Source of the DNA: Flavihumibacter sp.
GTDB lineage: Bacteria; Bacteroidota; Bacteroidia; Chitinophagales; Chitinophagaceae
Direction of reading: 5' to 3'
Length of the DNA: 7,783 nucleotides
Assembly: GCA_025455285.1 (NCBI GenBank)
Contig: JALOMU010000052.1
Coordinates: forward strand, 1 to 7,783
Of this stretch, positions 1 through 5,244 are shown one piece after another; the first letter of the stretch is position 1, and every line of letters starts with the position of its first letter. Made by a program: the position numbers and the translations under genes. The notes beneath the pieces were generated by a model that was given only the letters and a program-made list of their open reading frames with translations, did no database searches and was not told the DNA's origin.

Positions 1-21
1 CGTTTTAATCAATTCTTCTCC

Positions 22-37
22 TTCAATAATTATTGAA
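22..37. repeat. Perfect 16-bp palindrome just before the start codon at 40
   Basis: TTCAATAATTATTGAA equals its own reverse complement and ends two bases before the ATG of the small membrane-protein gene. It is AT-rich, so chance is not negligible. Its placement would suit an operator or a weak RNA hairpin over the ribosome-loading region. No regulator in the window can be tied to it. Confidence 0.4.
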
Positions 38-39
38 TA

Positions 40-213
40 ATGGATATTCTCATTTATACGATATTGGCTTTTGCAGTATTGATTTTTATAATATGGACCT
101 GGAGGGTCAATCGTAAGGAAAAGAAAAAATTAAGTAACCGGCTTAACAGGGATTTTCCCCATCGAGAAACCCATAAGGAAACCGGGGATCCTGATGATCT
201 CAAACAGGATTAA
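40..213 (+). CDS. Small single-span membrane protein, uncharacterised
   Basis: This 57-residue ORF begins MDILIYTILAFAVLIFIIW and ends with TAA at 211-213. Residues 3-20 are a continuous hydrophobic segment that would cross the membrane once. The next stretch (WRVNRKEKKK, residues 21-30) is strongly basic, so by the positive-inside rule the C-terminal tail should be cytoplasmic. The tail is polar and charged, with no motif I recognise. This hydrophobic-then-basic pattern is why I accept so short an ORF; small proteins of this build are common in Bacteroidota genomes. There is no Shine-Dalgarno sequence, which is usual for the phylum. A 16-bp palindrome lies immediately upstream. Its stop codon overlaps that of the convergent PAS gene by four bases. 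Function unknown. Confidence 0.6.
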   Translation: MDILIYTILAFAVLIFIIWTWRVNRKEKKKLSNRLNRDFPHRETHKETGDPDDLKQD

Positions 214-683
214 CACAATTCGATTTCTTCTTCAATAGCAATATAGTTGGTTAATCTGCCTGTTTCATTCACCACAGGATAGCCTTCAATCTGGCAATTG
301 TAGAGTGTTCCGTCCTTTCTATAATTCAGAATGGTGCAGTTGAAGGGTTTCATTTCCGTCAGTGCATTCCGGATCATCAGCCTGCTGCTTAATTGTGTAG
401 CAGGTCCCTGGAATAGTTTCGGTGATTTTCCTATTACCTCCCAGGGTTGATATCCATTCATGCGCTCAATATTCTTAGTAGCAAAAAGAATCTTCAGATC
501 TGCACTGGTAACCAGTATCGTTTTATTTTCCCATACCAATGCATTATCAAGCGACCTACCTGGAGAATATTTCCAGTAACTCGACTCCTGCAAGCGGTTC
601 AGGTAAGAGATATCCTTACTGAAATCTTCTCTTCGACCTCTGCCTTCCAGTATGATATCCCAACAAAGCAATGGATGTGACAT
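210..683 (-). CDS. Short stand-alone PAS protein, LOV-like but without the photoactive cysteine
   Basis: The protein has 157 residues. About 50 N-terminal residues show no recognisable motif, and one PAS domain covers roughly residues 53-152. Several features resemble the LOV subclass: an NGYQPWEVIGKSP segment (76-88), FQGP (91-94, LOV consensus FLQGP), NYRKDG (120-125), and an Asn at 129 in the position of the second flavin-contacting Asn. The LOV consensus GRNCRFLQ reads GKSPKLFQ here, so the adduct-forming Cys is Pro88. The final flavin-contacting Gln (FIGVQ in LOV) is Glu151. Blue-light adduct chemistry is therefore not expected. It could still bind a flavin or another ligand, or act only as a protein-protein module. 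No kinase, GGDEF or DNA-binding domain is attached, so any output must come from a partner. Start ATG is at 681-683. The stop overlaps the convergent small gene in a shared TTAA. Confidence 0.8.
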   Translation of the reverse strand: MSHPLLCWDIILEGRGRREDFSKDISYLNRLQESSYWKYSPGRSLDNALVWENKTILVTSADLKILFATKNIERMNGYQPWEVIGKSPKLFQGPATQLSSRLMIRNALTEMKPFNCTILNYRKDGTLYNCQIEGYPVVNETGRLTNYIAIEEEIELC

Positions 684-768
684 ATAAAACTTTTAATGAA
701 ACTACGTAAAGGTTCATTGAATAGCATCATTTGTTGAATAATAAGAAGTCAGAATTGTCAAAGCCTTA

Positions 769-776
769 TAGCTTTG
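769..776 (+). promoter_or_regulatory. Putative Bacteroidota -7 box for the CBM9-like/barrel operon
   Basis: TAGCTTTG matches the Bacteroidota primary sigma-factor -7 consensus TAnnTTTG exactly. I see no good TTTG -33 element about 20 bases upstream, so this is a half-match. Transcription would begin near 783, giving a leader of about 57 bases before the ATG at 840. The TTG at 774-776 lies inside this box. Confidence 0.45.
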
Positions 777-839
777 TTTCATATTACTGATTTATCAGAT
801 GGAAATGTTACACAAATTCTATTTCCGTCACTAGCAAGT

Positions 840-1631
840 ATGGTTCAACTTATTACAATATGTGGATTTGCACTGGGTAGCATTTGTCAAACTGAATCGC
901 AGAAAGACTCATTACCCAAGCGCTACGATGTGCTGAAAACGCAGCACAAAATTCAGATTGATGGGAAAGTAGATAAGGCTTGGAAGAATGCTGCATGGAC
1001 CAGCTATTTCCAGGATATTGAAGGCAGCAGAAAGCCGGTTCCAAGGTTTAAGACCCGGGTTAAAATGCTGTGGGATGAGCAGTATCTTTATATTCTTGCC
1101 GAAATGGAAGAGCCTCATCTCTGGGCTACACTCACTGACCGGGATGCCATCATTTTCAATGATCATGATTTTGAAGTATTTCTGGATCCTAATAACGACC
1201 AGGAACAATACTTCGAATATGAAATCAATGCACTAGGTACGATCATGGACCTGTTCATGACCAAACCTTATAAAAAAGGCGGACCAATGGTAATGGGCTG
1301 GAACTCGGATCGATTATTATCTGCAGTACAACTGAAAGGTACGCTTAATGATAACCGTGATATTGATAAAGGCTGGATAGTGGAAATGGCGATTCCATAT
1401 AAGGATCTGGAACGCCCAGGTCGTATTTCAAATCCTCAACCCGGCGCAACCTGGAGAATCAATTTTTCAAGGGTGCAGTGGACCATGGATATGGACGGAC
1501 AATCCTACAAAAGGAGAATGGGGCCGGATGGTAAAAGGCTTCGTGAAGATAACTGGGTATGGTCTCCGCAGGGGTTAATTGATATGCATGTTCCTGAACA
1601 TTGGGGATATATAACATTCAGGGAAAAATGA
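840..1631 (+). CDS. Secreted CBM9-like carbohydrate-binding (DOMON-type) protein
   Basis: From ATG 840 the protein has 263 residues. A hydrophobic signal sequence (about residues 2-15) is followed by one CBM9-like beta-sandwich filling the rest. Family hallmarks are KIQIDGKVDKAWKNAAW (37-53), then VKMLWDEQYLYILAEMEEP (74-92), NDHDFEVFLDPNND (107-120), YFEYEINALGTIMDL (124-138), GWIVEMAIPYKDL (178-190) and WRINFSRVQW (205-214). Known members bind sugars, often with calcium. No catalytic domain is attached. The frame stays open to a TTG at 774, but that codon sits in the -7 box and the signal peptide begins at ATG 840. The Cys at residue 15 is preceded by GSI, a poor lipobox, so ordinary signal-peptidase cleavage is more likely than lipidation. 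The barrel gene follows after 10 bases, indicating co-transcription. The natural ligand cannot be read from the sequence. Confidence 0.85.
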   Translation: MVQLITICGFALGSICQTESQKDSLPKRYDVLKTQHKIQIDGKVDKAWKNAAWTSYFQDIEGSRKPVPRFKTRVKMLWDEQYLYILAEMEEPHLWATLTDRDAIIFNDHDFEVFLDPNNDQEQYFEYEINALGTIMDLFMTKPYKKGGPMVMGWNSDRLLSAVQLKGTLNDNRDIDKGWIVEMAIPYKDLERPGRISNPQPGATWRINFSRVQWTMDMDGQSYKRRMGPDGKRLREDNWVWSPQGLIDMHVPEHWGYITFREK

Positions 1632-1641
1632 ACCAACAACT

Positions 1642-2718
1642 ATGAGTAACCGTAGAAATTTTATAAAGAACAGTTTACTGACTACAGCTTCGCTTTCAAT
1701 CGGGTCTTCCGTCAGCGCTGCTGATATGGATTTCAAAAAAAGAAAAGCAAAACACTGGATTTGGACCAGGCCGAATCCAAAGGATTCAGAAGCGGAGTTA
1801 AATGAACGCTATGCTGCATATGTCGCAGCCGGTGTACGGGGTATTTTGTTTGAAGATGATTCCGAAAAACATTTCAGGGCCGCTAAAAAAATGAAACTGG
1901 AAGCGCATCGATGGAACTGGACCATGAACAAGGGGGTGAAAAGCCTCATGGAACAACATCCCGATTGGTATGCAATTTCCAGAGAAGGGAAATCAGTTAT
2001 TGATCATCCGCCCTATGTTGGCTATTATCGCTGGTTATGCCCATCCAAACCGGAAGTTCAGGCTTACCTGAAACAGGAAGCAGAACAGCTTCTTTCGAAA
2101 GATTATATTGATGGCCTGCATCTTGATTATATCCGGTTTTGTGATGTGATACTTCCACTTAACCTTTGGAAAAATTACAATCTGGTTCAGCAGCAGGAAT
2201 TGCCTGAATATGATTTCTGTTATTGTTCTACCTGCAGAGCTGAGTATAAAAAAATATCCGGCAAAGATCCGCTGGACCTGGCTTATCCGGATGGAGTTTT
2301 GTCCTGGCGTCTCTTCCGCTACAATGCCATTAACAAGGTGGTTAACCAATTGGCAGAAGTTGCTAACCGGCATAAAAAATGGATTACTGCAGCTGTATTT
2401 CCAACTCCTGAAGTGGCGCGCAGAATTGTTCGCCAGGACTGGACCAATTGGAACCTGGACGCTGTATTCCCGATGATCTACCATAAGTTTTACCAGGAAG
2501 ATGTGAAATGGATTGGCGATGCGGTAACGGAAGGCGTGCATTTTCTGGCTGGCAAATTTCCATTGTATGCTGGTTTGTACCTTCCCGATTTTGATTCCAT
2601 GGAAGAGTTAAAAACCGGAATTGAACTTTCCATGGCAAAAGGTGCCGCAGGAGTATCCCTGTTTGGTAATGTAACTCCTGAGGTTTTGGCTACCCTTAAG
2701 AGTACGCAACTTGCTTAA
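1642..2718 (+). CDS. Tat-exported glycoside-hydrolase-like TIM-barrel protein
   Basis: The protein has 358 residues. The N-terminus NRRNFIKN (3-10) followed by a mild hydrophobic stretch and SVSAA (23-27) is a good twin-arginine signal peptide, implying export of a folded protein. The rest looks like a (beta/alpha)8 barrel of the glycosyl-hydrolase-like class (GHL10/DUF187-related). WLCPSKPEVQAYL (134-146) then DYIDGLHLDYIRF (154-166) parallels the 'W-NP-PEVR-Y ... DGIH-DYxRYP' pattern of that class. Asp157 and Asp162 are candidate active-site acids, but this is by analogy only. A tight Cys cluster, FCYCSTC (192-198), could bind a metal or form disulfides. It is the second gene of the unit with the CBM9-like protein, suggesting both act on the same glycan outside the cytoplasm. 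Family assignment is by motif resemblance; substrate is unknown and enzymatic activity is unproven. Its 3' end overlaps the convergent GNAT gene by 23 bases. Confidence 0.75.
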   Translation: MSNRRNFIKNSLLTTASLSIGSSVSAADMDFKKRKAKHWIWTRPNPKDSEAELNERYAAYVAAGVRGILFEDDSEKHFRAAKKMKLEAHRWNWTMNKGVKSLMEQHPDWYAISREGKSVIDHPPYVGYYRWLCPSKPEVQAYLKQEAEQLLSKDYIDGLHLDYIRFCDVILPLNLWKNYNLVQQQELPEYDFCYCSTCRAEYKKISGKDPLDLAYPDGVLSWRLFRYNAINKVVNQLAEVANRHKKWITAAVFPTPEVARRIVRQDWTNWNLDAVFPMIYHKFYQEDVKWIGDAVTEGVHFLAGKFPLYAGLYLPDFDSMEELKTGIELSMAKGAAGVSLFGNVTPEVLATLKSTQLA

Positions 2719-3193
2719 CATAGAAATGTGTATCTACCGGCATTCTTGGAAAATAGTCCGGTAATGCTTCTACAGCGATTTTATGAAAGTCATTTTTTTC
2801 ATAAAATCGCTGTGCTGCTTTTAGTTGCTCTACTGTTCCAAGATAAATACTGTTGATCTCCTTTTCTTTGCACCAGCTGATGGCAGTATCCAATAATGCC
2901 TGGCCCAACCCGGTTTCCTTTCCGCGAAAATCAGCCCGTACAAACATCTTTCGTATGGCAGCAGCCCTGTGCCCGATATCAATCAGCCCGATGCTGCCGA
3001 TTACAGTTGCCTGGTCTGTTGCAATCCAAAAATTGCCTTTGTTTTTCTGATAAAATTCAGGAATGATTAAAAGGTCAGGTTGATCTTTTATCGTGACAGG
3101 TACACCAAATTCGATCTGCTGTATAGGTAATATCAGGTTGATAACACCCTGTTGGTAGTTATCCTGATAAGGTTGAATGGAAAATTTTTTCAT
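2696..3193 (-). CDS. GNAT-family N-acetyltransferase
   Basis: This 165-residue single-domain protein has the GNAT fold pattern. IGSIGLIDIGHRAAAIRKMF (65-84) covers beta strands 3-4. FRGKETGLGQALLDTA (89-104) carries the acetyl-CoA pyrophosphate-binding motif in the K-E-x-G-x-G form. AAQRFYEKNDFHKI (126-139) is the usual motif-B 'FYEKNGF' segment. The tail DYFPRMPVDTHFYVK (146-160) matches a common subgroup ending FPxMxVDTxFY. The acceptor substrate cannot be predicted. Its ATG shares one base with the purU stop codon (TGATG), so it is almost certainly co-transcribed and translationally coupled to purU. The gene contains a perfect 17-bp inverted repeat over the motif-B codons. Its last 23 bases overlap the convergent barrel gene, so antisense contact between the two transcripts is possible. 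Confidence 0.88.
   Translation of the reverse strand: MKKFSIQPYQDNYQQGVINLILPIQQIEFGVPVTIKDQPDLLIIPEFYQKNKGNFWIATDQATVIGSIGLIDIGHRAAAIRKMFVRADFRGKETGLGQALLDTAISWCKEKEINSIYLGTVEQLKAAQRFYEKNDFHKIAVEALPDYFPRMPVDTHFYVKQVAYS
2772..2813. repeat. Perfect 17-bp inverted repeat with 8-base loop
   Basis: The left arm ACAGCGATTTTATGAAA (2772-2788) is exactly complementary to the right arm (2797-2813), separated by GTCATTTT. It lies inside the GNAT gene over codons for QRFYEKNDFHKIAV. It also lies 54-95 bases past the stop codon of the convergent + strand barrel gene. It could therefore be the 3' hairpin that ends or protects that transcript. A T4 run follows the right arm on the + strand only after a six-base gap (2819-2822), so it is not a textbook intrinsic terminator. 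Confidence 0.7.
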
Positions 3194-4032
3194 CAGGAAA
3201 ATACAATGGTTTTATTGCCGGAAACAAAAATACGGTCTTCCAGTACCAGTTTTAATGCATCCGCTAATACGGATTTTTCAATTTCATGCCCCGCTTCAAT
3301 CATGTCAGTTAAGCCATCATCATGTTTTACCGGTATGATCTGCTGGGTAATAATAGGTCCTTCATCAAGATCGTTGTTTACAATATGCGCCGTGGCGCCG
3401 ATCAGTTTCACACCCCGTTCAAATGCTTTTTTATATGGATTGGCACCAATGAAAGCAGGCAAAAAAGAGTGATGAATATTAATGATCCGGTCTTTGTAGC
3501 ATTGCACGAACTCAGGCGTGAGTATACGCATGAATTTAGCCAGCACGAGGTAGTCGGGTTGGTAGGTTTCCAGCCTTTGAAGAATGGTTTGCTCAAACGC
3601 TGTTTTACTTATTCCTTCATGACTTATAAAATGAAAAGGGATTTCAAATTTTTCAGTAAAGGATTGAAGCGTGTTATGATTACCGATCACTGCAAGTATT
3701 TCTGCGTGCAGTTCATTAAAATAATGACGAACCAAGAGATCGCCGAGGCAATGGTATTCTTTAGTTACCAGCAGTACGATTCTTTTCTTTTTTCTGGGTA
3801 TGATTTCAACTATTGCGGAGGGGGGTAACAGGTACCTGAGTTCCGATTCCAGGTCCTGCGGTTCTAATTCTCCGGCGATTTCAAGCCTTGCAAAAAACTG
3901 TCCGGTTTCGGTTTCCACGTATTCTTTCATCACCATAATATTGTATCCCCGTTTGAAGAGAATTCCGGCGATACCGGCAATAAGTCCTTTCTGATCCGGG
4001 CATTTAATCCGGATGACGTGATTTTTTTCCAT
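3193..4032 (-). CDS. purU: Formyltetrahydrofolate deformylase
   Basis: PurU hydrolyses 10-formyl-tetrahydrofolate to formate and tetrahydrofolate in the cytoplasm, balancing the one-carbon pool and supplying formate for purine synthesis. The 279 residues match the family length (about 280). An N-terminal ACT domain (about 5-78, with CPDQKGLIAGIAGILFKRGYN) is followed by a formyltransferase-fold domain (about 84-279). Visible signatures are KFMRILTPEF (166-175), NIHHSFLPAFIGANPY (185-200) and GATAHIVNNDLDEGPII (212-228). By comparison with GAR transformylase, Asn185, His187 and Asp223 are the catalytic trio, and all are present. ACT domains in this family sense small ligands (glycine/methionine in E. 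coli), but that cannot be read here. It is first in an operon with the GNAT gene and diverges from the S1-protein gene across 79 bases. The start is supported by the leading MEKNHVIRIKCPDQKG aligning with the ACT strand. Confidence 0.95.
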   Translation of the reverse strand: MEKNHVIRIKCPDQKGLIAGIAGILFKRGYNIMVMKEYVETETGQFFARLEIAGELEPQDLESELRYLLPPSAIVEIIPRKKKRIVLLVTKEYHCLGDLLVRHYFNELHAEILAVIGNHNTLQSFTEKFEIPFHFISHEGISKTAFEQTILQRLETYQPDYLVLAKFMRILTPEFVQCYKDRIINIHHSFLPAFIGANPYKKAFERGVKLIGATAHIVNNDLDEGPIITQQIIPVKHDDGLTDMIEAGHEIEKSVLADALKLVLEDRIFVSGNKTIVFS

Positions 4033-4049
4033 GCTGCCTGCTTGAGTAA

Positions 4050-4057
4050 CAAATTTA
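4050..4057 (-). promoter_or_regulatory. Putative -7 box for the purU-GNAT operon
   Basis: On the - strand this reads TAAATTTG, an exact TAnnTTTG match 17 bases before the purU ATG. Transcription would begin near 4043, giving a leader of only about 10 bases. No clear -33 TTTG lies upstream. It overlaps the -33-like region of the divergent + strand promoter. Confidence 0.4.
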
Positions 4058-4077
4058 CCTGCTTTCTTAAATTCGGC

Positions 4078-4085
4078 TACATTTG
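4078..4085 (+). promoter_or_regulatory. Putative -7 box for the S1-protein gene
   Basis: TACATTTG matches TAnnTTTG exactly, and TTTA at 4054-4057 lies 20 bases upstream as a near-match to the -33 TTTG element. The start of transcription would be near 4092, about 20 bases before the ATG at 4112. That excludes the TTG at 4088 as a start codon. Confidence 0.5.
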
Positions 4086-4111
4086 CTTTGTTCCCTTTTC
4101 AAATAAGTAGT

Positions 4112-4939
4112 ATGATTAAAGTTGGCGAATTCAATACACTCCGGGTTATCCGGTCTGTTGATTTTGGTGTTTTCCTCGATGATGGAAATGAAGGTATTCT
4201 ATTGCCCAAGCGCTTTGTACCTGCCGGATTAAAGGTTGGTGATGAGTTGGAAGTGTTTGTTTATCATGATTCAGAAGACAGGTTGATTGCAACAACACAG
4301 AAGCCACTGGGCATTGTTGGTGATATCGTGGCATTAAAGGCAGTGAGTGCAACCAAACAGGGCGCTTTTTTGGATTGGGGACTGATGAAAGATCTCTTTG
4401 TTCCCAAGTCTAAACAACTCGGCACCATGCGGGTTGGTGGTACTTATATTGTCAGCATTTATATTGATGAACAGACAGGACGTGTTGCAGCAACAGAAAA
4501 AATTGAAAACCTGCTTTCCAATGAAGAGCTTGACCTGAAAGAAAAAGATCCTGTGGATCTGTTGGTCTATCGCCGTACGGATATCGGTTATCTCTGTATC
4601 ATAAATGGAAAACATACCGGCGTTTTACATTTTAGCGATATCTACCAGAATATCCAGGTTGGCGATAAACTGAAAGGCTATGTACGTAAGATTCGCGAGG
4701 AAAATAAAATTGATCTGGCACTTGGCGAACGTGGCTATCAGAGGGTCAGTGGAGAGGCAGGAAAAATATTGGAACTGCTCGATCAGCACGGTGGTTTTTT
4801 ACCCTACCATGATAAGTCTGATCCAGAAGATATATACGATAACCTCGGGATGAGCAAAAAGGCCTTCAAGATGGCAATAGGTAACCTCTTCAAACAGCAA
4901 CTCATCCGTATCAAGGAAAACGGAATCGAAAAGATCTAA
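4112..4939 (+). CDS. cvfB: CvfB-like RNA-binding protein with three S1 domains and a winged helix
   Basis: From ATG 4112 the protein has 275 residues, close to the usual CvfB/YitL length. Three S1-type beta barrels can be traced: about 3-62 (VGEFNTLRVIRSVDFGVFLD, then GILLPKRFVP), about 66-130 (GDIVALKAVSATKQGAFLDWGL then DLFVPKSKQL) and about 145-205 (DLLVYRRTDIGYLCIINGKHTGVLH shape). A C-terminal winged helix follows (about 215-275, EDIYDNLGMSKKAFKMAIGNLFKQQLI). In Firmicutes, CvfB binds RNA and affects expression of virulence genes; the role in Bacteroidota is not established. The winged helix often leads to mislabelling as a GntR-type regulator, but the S1 repeats make RNA the likely ligand. 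An upstream in-frame TTG (4088) would add eight residues, but it lies between the -7 box and the predicted transcription start. The gene ends 48 bases from a convergent lipoprotein gene across a palindromic element. Confidence 0.88.
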   Translation: MIKVGEFNTLRVIRSVDFGVFLDDGNEGILLPKRFVPAGLKVGDELEVFVYHDSEDRLIATTQKPLGIVGDIVALKAVSATKQGAFLDWGLMKDLFVPKSKQLGTMRVGGTYIVSIYIDEQTGRVAATEKIENLLSNEELDLKEKDPVDLLVYRRTDIGYLCIINGKHTGVLHFSDIYQNIQVGDKLKGYVRKIREENKIDLALGERGYQRVSGEAGKILELLDQHGGFLPYHDKSDPEDIYDNLGMSKKAFKMAIGNLFKQQLIRIKENGIEKI

Positions 4940-4946
4940 TCTTCAC

Positions 4947-4982
4947 TCCGCCGTGGCGGATGCCAATCCGCCGAGACAGGTG
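4947..4982. repeat. GC-rich REP-like palindromic element
   Basis: The order is TCCGCC (4947-4952), gt, GGCGGA (4955-4960), tgccaa, TCCGCC (4967-4972). The middle block can pair with either flank, giving two alternative hairpins. A second unit, CCGCCGAGACAGGTG (4968-4982), repeats the first, CCGCCGTGGCGGATG (4948-4962), at 11 of 15 positions, offset by 20 bases, with its own palindrome decayed. It is far more GC-rich than its surroundings and fills the gap between two convergent genes. It may be a dispersed REP-like repeat and may also mark the 3' ends of both transcripts. No T-run directly follows it on either strand. Confidence 0.6.
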
Positions 4983-4987
4983 AGGGA

Positions 4988-5197
4988 TCAATGCCTTTTT
5001 TTACGTTGTCCGGGTGCATGCGGGCGGGCAGACTTTGTTCCGTAAATTTTCTTTGCTTGTCCAGGTGGCAGACGATGCACTTTGTGATGCTTACCCCGGG
5101 GATGTGGTGGATGGTTTACTACGACAACACGACGCGTACAGGAGGCCAGCGTAAATAACAGGGCAATCAGGACCAGGAGTCCGATTCTTGGTTTCAT
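4988..5197 (-). CDS. Small, very basic lipoprotein, uncharacterised
   Basis: The 69-residue product begins with Lys/Arg, then a hydrophobic core (about residues 5-17) and a lipobox LASC with Cys20 as the likely lipidated residue. The mature part is unusual: TRRVVVVNHPPHPRGKHHKV followed by LPPGQAKKIYGTKSARPHAPGQRKKRH, dominated by His, Lys, Arg and Pro with no acidic residue. PPGQAKKIYG.KSAR and APGQ look like a conserved block, since I recall similar short Bacteroidota lipoproteins with a PPGQAKK element; no function is known to me. Plausible roles are binding an anionic envelope polymer or, through the seven His residues, a metal; both are inference. It lies 47 bases downstream of the acyl-CoA synthetase gene on the same strand, and no terminator is visible between them, so it may be read from that promoter. 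A weak -7-like TATATTAG lies in the gap. Confidence 0.72.
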   Translation of the reverse strand: MKPRIGLLVLIALLFTLASCTRRVVVVNHPPHPRGKHHKVHRLPPGQAKKIYGTKSARPHAPGQRKKRH

Positions 5198-5244
5198 TAG
5201 GACTGAATTTGACGCTAATATATAAAATCCGGGGTAATTGGGTA

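Noticed and set aside
210..683. Calling the PAS protein a blue-light LOV photoreceptor
   Set aside because: The essential adduct Cys is Pro88 and the terminal Gln is Glu151, so canonical LOV photochemistry is not supported.
774..839. Upstream TTG start for the CBM9-like gene (22 extra residues)
   Set aside because: The TTG is part of a TAnnTTTG -7 box, the added residues are polar, and a proper signal peptide begins at ATG 840.
840..890. Lipoprotein call for the CBM9-like protein
   Set aside because: Cys15 is preceded by Gly-Ser-Ile. Ile at -1 does not fit a lipobox, which needs a small residue.
2035..2541. 168-codon - strand ORF inside the barrel gene
   Set aside because: It is antisense to a gene with clear domain and export signals. 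Its product has scattered Cys/Phe/Ile runs and no recognisable motif.
3322..3828. 168-codon + strand ORF antisense to purU
   Set aside because: It mirrors the formyltransferase codons, has no motif, and purU is unmistakable.
4088..4111. TTG start adding eight residues to the S1 protein
   Set aside because: It lies directly after the -7 box and before the expected transcription start. ATG 4112 begins the first S1 strand at the normal place.
4996..5002. T7 run as terminator tail for the S1-protein gene
   Set aside because: It is more than 20 bases from the nearest hairpin arm and encodes Lys codons near the end of the convergent lipoprotein gene.
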